Assembly: GCA_001805645.1 (NCBI GenBank)
Contig: MHGQ01000041.1
Span: 1 to 52,614 of the forward strand
From: Omnitrophica WOR_2 bacterium RIFCSPHIGHO2_02_FULL_50_17
Lineage (GTDB): Bacteria > Omnitrophota > Gorgyraeia > Zapsychrales > Zapsychraceae
Direction: 5' to 3'
Length of the DNA: 52,614 bases
Made by a program: the position numbers and the translations under genes. Below are positions 9,007 through 14,980 of the stretch, in pieces. Positions within the stretch are counted from its first letter, which is position 1, and the number at the start of each line of letters is the position of its first letter. The notes under the pieces were generated by a model. The model ran no database searches, had not been told where the DNA came from, and saw only the letters and a list, made by a program, of their open reading frames with translations.

Positions 9007-9558
9007 ATGTACATCGGAAAACGACTCAGAGAAATCCGCCAGGCCCAGGGCATGAGCCTCACCACCCTGGCCGAAAAAAGCGGCGTCCAGATCGCGACTT
9101 TAAGCCGGATGGAAAACTTAAAAATGACCGGGACGCTGGAATCACACATGAACATCGCCAAGGCACTGGGAGTGGACGTCACCCAGCTCTACACCGCTAT
9201 TATTAGAGAAGAGAGCAAAGCCGAGGCCGCCACTACGAAGTCCGCTTCGGATGTCTTTATCCACAGCGACAAGTCCTCCTACGAGATCCTCACCTCCAAT
9301 GTCTTGGGCAAGCGCATGATGCCGATTCTTTTAAAGATCGAACCGGACGGCCAAACCAATACCGAGCAAAACCGCCCCGGCTCGGAGAAGTTCATTTTCG
9401 TCCTGGAAGGAAAAATCGAGGCCCGCGTCGGCGATAAGACCTATCCCCTGGCCAAAGCCAACAGCCTGTATTTCGACGCCTCGCTGGAGCACTATTTCGT
9501 GAATACGGGGAAATCTACCGCGCGGATGATCTGCGTGGGGACGCCGGTGGCATTGTAA
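9007..9558 (+). CDS. XRE-family HTH regulator with C-terminal cupin domain
   Basis: MYIGKRLREIRQAQGMSLTTLAEKSGVQIATLSRMENLKMTGTLESHMNIAKALGV; C-term FVLEGKIEARVGDKTYPLAKANSLYFDASLEHYFVNTG. Confidence 0.92.
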   Translation: MYIGKRLREIRQAQGMSLTTLAEKSGVQIATLSRMENLKMTGTLESHMNIAKALGVDVTQLYTAIIREESKAEAATTKSASDVFIHSDKSSYEILTSNVLGKRMMPILLKIEPDGQTNTEQNRPGSEKFIFVLEGKIEARVGDKTYPLAKANSLYFDASLEHYFVNTGKSTARMICVGTPVAL

Positions 9559-9560
9559 AA

Positions 9561-9607
9561 GTTGAAAAATGTTACAAGAGGTTGGAAAATGTTGGAAAAA
9601 GTTACAG
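9561..9607. repeat. Left 10-bp-period array flanking S23 gene 2
   Basis: GTTGAAAAAT GTTACAAGAG GTTGGAAAAT GTTGGAAAAA GTTACAG. Confidence 0.8.
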
Positions 9608-9609
9608 CA

Positions 9610-10005
9610 ATGAATACTCGTCCTTATGAAAAGCTGAAATTCTACAAGGATATATGTGAAATCAGAAGGTTTATTCACAAAATAACAAGCCGTTTTGAGA
9701 AATCACATCTTCGCCTGGTTTCCCAGATGCGAGATGCGGCAAGGTCAGCCAAACAGAATATTAGGGAAGGCTATACCAAAGGCACCTTGGGAGAATTTAA
9801 GCATAGCATTAAGATAAGCCAAGGCTCCCTCGAAGAGCTTTGCGGTGACATGCAAGACTGCCATGATGACCGATTAATATCAAGTGAAGAATTTGAGGCC
9901 TTCAAAACTTTACACAGAAGCGCAAGCTATATGAGCACACGATATTTAAAGGCCATGTCCCAAAAAACGCAAATAAACAACTGGAAAGTCCCGTTCAAGC
10001 AGTAA
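9610..10005 (+). CDS. S23/IVP-like four-helix-bundle protein, copy 2 (divergent)
   Basis: MNTRPYEKLKFYKDICEIRRFIHKITSRFEKSHLRLVSQMRDAARSAKQNIREGYTKGTLGEFKHSIKISQGSLEELCGDM. Start placed after the repeat arm. Confidence 0.85.
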   Translation: MNTRPYEKLKFYKDICEIRRFIHKITSRFEKSHLRLVSQMRDAARSAKQNIREGYTKGTLGEFKHSIKISQGSLEELCGDMQDCHDDRLISSEEFEAFKTLHRSASYMSTRYLKAMSQKTQINNWKVPFKQ

Positions 10006-10017
10006 ATGCAACTTATG

Positions 10018-10082
10018 GCAACCTGTAAAACCTTTAACATCGTTCAACCTATTTCAACCTCTTTAAACCTCTTTCAACCTTA
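10018..10082. repeat. Right 10-bp-period array flanking S23 gene 2 (inverted)
   Basis: ...CAACCTATTT CAACCTCTTT AAACCTCTTT CAACCTT; reverse complement is GGTTGAAA-type like the left arm. Confidence 0.78.
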
Positions 10083-10098
10083 AGTCACGGAGGGTATT

Positions 10099-10467
10099 AT
10101 GTCTACACCTAAGATTCTCATCGTCGACGACGAAGAAGGCGTGCGCGAGTCCCTCAAACTCATCCTGGGCGACTATTATGACATCATCCTGACTGACAGC
10201 GGCGAGCAGGCCTTGCGCTGTCTGGAGAAAGACCCCGCAATCGGCCTTGTCCTTTTGGATATCAAAATGCCCAAGGTCAACGGGCTGGAGGTGCTCAAAG
10301 CGGTCAAGGCCAAACGCCATGCCCTCAGCGTGGTTATGGTGACCGGCTACAGATCGGTTGAGACCGCCGCGGAGGCCACGCGCCTGGGTGCCTCGGGGTA
10401 TATCGTAAAGCCCTTTAAGTCGGACGAGATTCTGGCCACCGTCCAGCGCTGCCTTGCTTCAATATAG
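10099..10467 (+). CDS. Receiver-domain-only response regulator
   Basis: ILIVDDEEGVRESL...LVLLDIKMPKVNGLEVL...VVMVTGYRSVETAAEATRLGASGYIVKPF; SD-like ggagg upstream. Confidence 0.93.
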   Translation: MSTPKILIVDDEEGVRESLKLILGDYYDIILTDSGEQALRCLEKDPAIGLVLLDIKMPKVNGLEVLKAVKAKRHALSVVMVTGYRSVETAAEATRLGASGYIVKPFKSDEILATVQRCLASI

Positions 10468-10489
10468 GGACAACCTTGAAAAGCTATAA

Positions 10490-10684
10490 AAAACAAAAAA
10501 CTGGCGGGAAACCCTGGAGATCATGCGCGATCCGGAGATGATGAAAGGCATCCAGGAAGGCCAGCAGGACATCAAAGCCGACCGGCTGTGTTCGAAAAAA
10601 AAGTGTTTGGAAAAGCACAGAAAAGACCCTAAAGGTCTTGACGCATTGAACAAAGAAAACCTCCTCGCGCTGCTTCCGCGCTGA
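10490..10684 (+). pseudogene. Probable 5'-truncated Phd/YefM-type antitoxin C-terminus
   Basis: Frame 2 reads KTKNWRETLEIMRDPEMMKGIQEGQQDIKADRLCSKKKCLEKHRKDPKGLDALNKENLLALLPR*, preceded in frame by TAA (10487). WRETLE...DPExMKxIxEGxxDIKAxR resembles antitoxin C-termini. Confidence 0.4.
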
Positions 10685-11981
10685 AGACGGCGGGGGAAAA
10701 ATTTGAAATAATGCGATGCCATACCTAACCCTATTATCCGTATTTGCCCTTTTAACCGCAATAACATGTTTCTTGCTCGGCCTACTCATCGGCATATGCG
10801 GCAAAACCAAATTGCACAGAGTTTGGTCCTTATTTCAATTTTCTGTTGCGGGGTGGGGAGTTCTTGCGTTCTTATAGACTATATCCAAAGACCCAAATAC
10901 TGCTTACGATCTTTGGCGGCTCTCTCATCTCTTTGGAGTTTATATTTCCATATTTTTCTTTCACTCGACGTGTCTTTTCTGCAATTTATCCTATCCAAAA
11001 CTTATTAAAGCATCTTATCTTTATGGTGTGTTAAACAACATAGCGCACACCGCAAATAATGGTCACTTGCTTTTTAAAGAAGAACATGTCAAATATCTTT
11101 TTGATTCCGTATATTATCCTCAAGCCCATGCTTTCAATCTCCTGTTAGCATTAGCACCGTGGATCTTCTTGACAATATTCAGCATGTACCACCTGTATCG
11201 TTATTCAAAAATACACGGAGATAACACGGGCCACCAAGCAAAATTATGGCTTATTATATCAATTTTAGGTTACACGGGTGGTTCCTCAACTTTTTTACCA
11301 ATGCTTGGCATTAACCTTTACCCAAACGCCCTTCTCTTGCTCCCCAGCTACGCGCTTATGCAGACTTATGCTATTTTCAAATACCAATTATTCAACTTAA
11401 GAATTGTTCTAGAAAAAAGCATCATCTATTCTGTGTTGATCGCTATTATATCTATTGCCTATTTAGCCATAGTGCTCACGGCAGAAAAAGTACTGCAAAG
11501 CATACTTGGGTATCAATCTGCTTCCATTAGCCTTTTCGCGGCCTTTGCAATCGGTATCATGGTCATTCCTTTACGCAATAGAATCCAAGCATTATTAGAT
11601 CGGTCTTTGTTTAAAGGAACGCAGCCGGAAATCGCAGCAGAGAATGCATTACTGCGCCAGGAGATCGCGCAGTCGGAAAAGTATAAAACGCTCTCCACGC
11701 TGGCCACGGGCATCGCCCACGAGGTGAAAAATCCGCTCACGGCCATCAAGACATTTTGCGAATACCTGCCCCAGAAGCTCGACGACAAGGAATTTCTCCT
11801 TAAGTTCTCAAGGCTTGTCGGCCGTGAAGTTGACCGCATCGACGGGATGGTCCATGAGCTTCTGGATTACGGGAAACCCGCTCCTCTGTCGCTTAAGGAA
11901 ACAGACATCCAAAGGCTGATCACAGATACGCTGGATATTTTAAGCAATAAATTTCTGGCTCACCATATTACCGTTACCTGC

Positions 11982-12009
11982 ACCCTAGACCCTAAACCCT
12001 GCACCCTAA
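11982..12009. repeat. Heptamer array inside histidine-kinase coding sequence
   Basis: ACCCTAG ACCCTAA ACCCTGC ACCCTAA. Confidence 0.65.
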
Positions 12010-12103
12010 AAATAGATCCCACCCGTATCAAACAGGCGCTTCTGAATCTCTTCTTAAACGCCATTGACGCCATGCCGGGGGGAGGGAAATTGACTGTGAC
12101 GAC

Positions 12104-12179
12104 GAGGATTAAAGGAATAAAGGATTATAGGAATAGTGACAACCCCTCTAATCCTCTACCCCTTTATTCCTCTAATCCT
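12104..12179. repeat. Inverted pair of ~8-bp-period arrays inside histidine-kinase ATPase domain coding sequence
   Basis: Left GAGGATTAAAGGAATAAAGGATTATAGGAATAG; right CCTCTAATCCTCTACCCCTTTATTCCTCTAATCCT (RC AGGATTAGAGGAATAAAGGGG...). Confidence 0.8.
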
Positions 12180-12384
12180 GTATTTGAAATCTCCATCCAA
12201 GACACCGGCTGCGGCATCGCCGCCAAAGACCTGCCTCATATCTTCGATCCCTTCTTCACCAAAACCGACCACGGGACGGGCCTGGGGCTGACAATCACCC
12301 GGGGAATCATCGAACAGCACGGCGGGAAGGTGAGTATCCGCAGTCAAGTAGGGGTGGGGACGGAGGTGAGGCTGGAATTCCCGT

Positions 12385-12416
12385 ACAGTGACTAGTCGCT
12401 GGTCACTAGGGACTAG
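12385..12416. repeat. Left heptamer array flanking S23 gene 3; contains the HK stop codon
   Basis: ACA GTGACTA GTCGCTG GTCACTA GGGACTA G; HK TAG stop at 12393-12395 is within it. Confidence 0.82.
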
Positions 12417-12420
12417 AAAA

Positions 12421-12774
12421 ATGGAAATAAAAGATTATAAAGACTTGAAAATCTGGCAAAAAGGAATCGAGCTGGTTAACAAAACTTATTCGATTACCGA
12501 AAAATTCCCTAATAGCGAACTGTATGGTTTAACAAGCCAGATGCGAAGAGCGGCGATTTCGATTCCTTCCAATATCGCTGAAGGATTCGTACGCAAACAT
12601 ACAAAAGAGTACTTCCATTTCTTAACGATATCGTTGGGATCTTGTGCAGAATTGGACACGCAGGTTATTATCGCTGTGGAAAGAAAATATATCAGCAAAG
12701 ACTTATGTGATAATTTTACGAATGAATTATATTACGAAATGCGGATGATAAGCAGCTTACTTAACAAACTATAA
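12421..12774 (+). CDS. S23/IVP four-helix-bundle protein, copy 3
   Basis: MEIKDYKDLKIWQKGIELVNKTYSITEKFPNSELYGLTSQMRRAAISIPSNIAEGFVRKHTKEYFHFLTISLGSCAELDTQ. Confidence 0.93.
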   Translation: MEIKDYKDLKIWQKGIELVNKTYSITEKFPNSELYGLTSQMRRAAISIPSNIAEGFVRKHTKEYFHFLTISLGSCAELDTQVIIAVERKYISKDLCDNFTNELYYEMRMISSLLNKL

Positions 12775-12784
12775 ATATCTTTTT

Positions 12785-12817
12785 ACTAGCGACCAGCCCC
12801 CAGCGACTAGCGACTGT
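12785..12817. repeat. Right heptamer array flanking S23 gene 3 (inverted)
   Basis: ACTAGCG ACCAGCC CCCAGCG ACTAGCG ACTGT; RC acagtcgctagtcgctgggggctggtcgctagt aligns with left arm acagtgactagtcgctggtcactagggactag. Confidence 0.82.
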
Positions 12818-14023
12818 TCAAATCTTCCCCGCCTCATACAGCTCCACCAGGGCATCGACAACGGCCGGATTAAACTGCGTGCCCGTACAGCGCTTAATCT
12901 CAGCCATCGCGGCTTCTTTGCTTAAGCCTTTACGATAGGGACGGTCCGAGGTCATGGCATCAAAGGCGTCGGCAACCGCAATAATGGCCGCCGCCCAAGG
13001 GATATCCTCGCCTTTGAGGCCCTCGGGATAGCCTTTGCCGTCAAAATGCTCATGATGGTATTTGATGCCCTCAAGACATTCCCGCGGTAAGCGAAGGGGG
13101 CCGACCATCTCGCTGCCGCGCACGGTATGCTGTTTCATGACAGCGTATTCCTCGTCGGTCAGTTTACCCTGTTTATTGAGGATGACTTCAGGAATCGCTA
13201 TTTTGCCGATATCGTGCAGAAGAGCGGCGATATAGATACTTTCAAAAAAACTTTCCTCGAACCTCGCCGATCCGCCGGCCCCGCCAACAGCGGGGGTGGC
13301 GGCCATCTGCCGGGCGATCGCCACCGAATATTCCGTGACACGGCCCGTGTGCCCGTGCGTGTAGGCGTCTTTGGCTTCAATCGTCGAGCCTAAGACCTCG
13401 ATTGTCTGCAGGAACAACTGGCGGTTACGCTCCGCCTCGCGCTTTAAACCTTCAAAGAGCTGGGCGTTGCGGATCGCCATCGCCGCGTCCGAGGCGAGCG
13501 CGGCGAAAAAATCCAGCTCCGGCTGTTCAAATTTCGTTCCGTCGTGCTTTTCCCCCAAAAGCAGAATCGCCATCAGCTTATGGCGATAATAGGCCGGCAC
13601 GCAGGCAGCGGTATTGAGCATCTGCATCTGTTCGTCCACCCTGTAAAGAAGCTCTTTGACGGCCTTGCCGTTTCCGTTATGGATGATGCTCTCGCGCCAG
13701 ACGAGGCGGTTGATGTCGTCGGAGACAATCGCGTTGCGGTCTAAAGTCAATGGCCTAAACTCCCTCTGGCTGAAAATTCTAATCAGAGGGCTCTCATGGC
13801 TGAACCGCGTAAAGCCGGGGGGCACTTTCATGCCTATTTCCCCGCGCGAGATATTCAGGACATAAATATCCTTCTTGGGCTCATAAAGGATCATGGCGGC
13901 ATGCTTGATATGGAGCTTGCGGACAATCATGCGGACAATGAGCTTGATCAAGAGCCTCGGGTCATGAATCATGATCATGCCCTTGCTGGCGGTCTCGAGT
14001 TCTTTTTTATAGTCAATCTTCAT
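12818..14023 (-). CDS. GAF + HD-GYP domain protein (putative c-di-GMP phosphodiesterase)
   Basis: EAKDAYTHGHTGRVTEYSVAIARQMA...IAALLHDIGKIAIPEVILNKQGKLTDEEYAVMKQHTVRGSEM...HHEHFDGKGYPEGLKGEDIPWAAAIIAVADAFDAMTSDRPYRKG. Confidence 0.93.
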   Translation of the reverse strand: MKIDYKKELETASKGMIMIHDPRLLIKLIVRMIVRKLHIKHAAMILYEPKKDIYVLNISRGEIGMKVPPGFTRFSHESPLIRIFSQREFRPLTLDRNAIVSDDINRLVWRESIIHNGNGKAVKELLYRVDEQMQMLNTAACVPAYYRHKLMAILLLGEKHDGTKFEQPELDFFAALASDAAMAIRNAQLFEGLKREAERNRQLFLQTIEVLGSTIEAKDAYTHGHTGRVTEYSVAIARQMAATPAVGGAGGSARFEESFFESIYIAALLHDIGKIAIPEVILNKQGKLTDEEYAVMKQHTVRGSEMVGPLRLPRECLEGIKYHHEHFDGKGYPEGLKGEDIPWAAAIIAVADAFDAMTSDRPYRKGLSKEAAMAEIKRCTGTQFNPAVVDALVELYEAGKI

Positions 14024-14030
14024 TGAAAAA

Positions 14031-14150
14031 GGTTGGAAGACGTTGCAAGAGGTTGGAAAATGTTAGAAGAGGTTACAGTCCTTAACCTGTTCCTAACCTC
14101 TTAACCTTTCGAAACCTTTTCTAACCTCTTGTAACCTTTTCTAACTTTTA
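14031..14150. repeat. 'Empty' inverted 10-bp-period array pair, no gene between arms
   Basis: Left GGTTGGAAGA CGTTGCAAGA GGTTGGAAAA TGTTAGAAGA GGTTACAG; right AACCTGTTCCTAACCTCTTAACCTTTCGAAACCTTTTCTAACCTCTTGTAACCTTTTCTAAC; same unit type as S23 gene 2 arms. Confidence 0.82.
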
Positions 14151-14151
14151 A

Positions 14152-14511
14152 CTAACGCTTTAACTCTGCAAGTACAATCTTCTCCAGCTCCTCCAACACC
14201 AGCGGCTTGTGGATATATCCTCTCACGCCGTAAGCATTAGCCATGTTCATCGTCTCTTCGTCCTCGACGCCGGTCACCATAATGACTTTGGTGTCGCTGC
14301 CCTTGTCGCGAAGCTCTTTAAGGACATCCACACCGTTCATCTGCTCCATGCGCACGTCCAGAAGGACCAGATCCGGCTTTTCCTTGTCGATAATCTCCAG
14401 CGCCTCCTGCCCGCCGCTGGCGGTAAAGACGTCAATCTGACGTTTGGCGAAAAACCGCCGGGCGAACTCCCGGATGTCCATTTCGTCGTCGACAATGAGT
14501 AATTTGGGCAT
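14152..14511 (-). CDS. Receiver-domain-only response regulator
   Basis: MPKLLIVDDEMDIREFARRFF...PDLVLLDVRMEQMNGVDVLKEL...VIMVTGVEDEETMNMANAYGVRGYIHKPL; SD gaaagggag upstream of this ATG. Confidence 0.93.
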   Translation of the reverse strand: MPKLLIVDDEMDIREFARRFFAKRQIDVFTASGGQEALEIIDKEKPDLVLLDVRMEQMNGVDVLKELRDKGSDTKVIMVTGVEDEETMNMANAYGVRGYIHKPLVLEELEKIVLAELKR

Positions 14512-14529
14512 GATTGTACTCCCTTTCAA

Positions 14530-14560
14530 GACTATAGACTATAGACGATAGACCATAGAC
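14530..14560. repeat. Left heptamer array flanking S23 gene 4
   Basis: GACTATA GACTATA GACGATA GACCATA GAC, exact 7-bp period. Confidence 0.85.
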
Positions 14561-14566
14561 TTGGGT

Positions 14567-14926
14567 TTACAATTCCCGCTTTACGGCTTCAATGAGACCA
14601 AACAAAGTCTTTGCGACCTCTTGCTTTTGTTCCTCGATTCTGCCAAATAATTCGTCTCTCAAATAACCCAATTTATTGGCTAAATGAAGAAGATATTCTG
14701 TTTCAGCGAGCGATGCTCTGGCCACATATAAAAACTGCAAATAATCTTTTTGATGCTGTCTGCTGGCGCCTTCGGCGATATTGGTCGGGACGGACACAAC
14801 TGCCCGGCGAAGCTGAGATGTCAGTCCGTAAAGCTCCTCTTTCGGGAACTGCTGGGTCACTTTGTAAATCTCAACGGCAAAATCATCCGCCAATTGAAAC
14901 GCTTTAATACTCTTGTAATTTCTCAT
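14567..14926 (-). CDS. S23/IVP four-helix-bundle protein, copy 4
   Basis: MRNYKSIKAFQLADDFAVEIYKVTQQFPKEELYGLTSQLRRAVVSVPTNIAEGASRQHQKDYLQFLYVARASLAETEYLL. Confidence 0.93.
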   Translation of the reverse strand: MRNYKSIKAFQLADDFAVEIYKVTQQFPKEELYGLTSQLRRAVVSVPTNIAEGASRQHQKDYLQFLYVARASLAETEYLLHLANKLGYLRDELFGRIEEQKQEVAKTLFGLIEAVKREL

Positions 14927-14949
14927 CACTGTCTTCTCTATCAACCACC

Positions 14950-14980
14950 GGTCTATGGTCTATTGTCTATGGTCTATGTC
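14950..14980. repeat. Right heptamer array flanking S23 gene 4 (inverted); contains the HK stop codon
   Basis: GGTCTAT GGTCTAT TGTCTAT GGTCTAT GTC; HK TAG stop (14974-14976) lies inside. Confidence 0.85.

Larger units (their letters stand above)
10716..12395 (+). pseudogene. 7TM-type sensor histidine kinase with in-frame TAG in the membrane region; HisKA/HATPase part intact (ORF-track start 11028)
   Basis: MPYLTLLSVFALLTAITCFLLGLLIGICGKTKLHRVWSLFQFSVAGWGVLAFL[TAG 10875-10877]TISKDPNTAYDLWRLSHLFGVYISIFFFHSTCLFCNLSYPKLIKASYLYGVLNNIAHT... same frame into GIAHEVKNPLTAIKTF and FEISIQDTGCGIAAKDLPHIFDPFFTKTDHGTGLGLTI. Confidence 0.8.

Noticed and set aside
11982-12009. Telomeric repeat
   Set aside because: Only four degenerate units inside a kinase ORF that continues in frame; not a chromosome end.
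6159-14980. Interpreting the short arrays as CRISPR
   Set aside because: Units are 7-10 bp with no spacers, inverted rather than direct pairs, and no cas genes are present.
6159-14980. Interpreting the S23 genes as a diversity-generating retroelement
   Set aside because: No reverse transcriptase, TR/VR pair or variable protein is visible; only the four-helix-bundle similarity to Avd.
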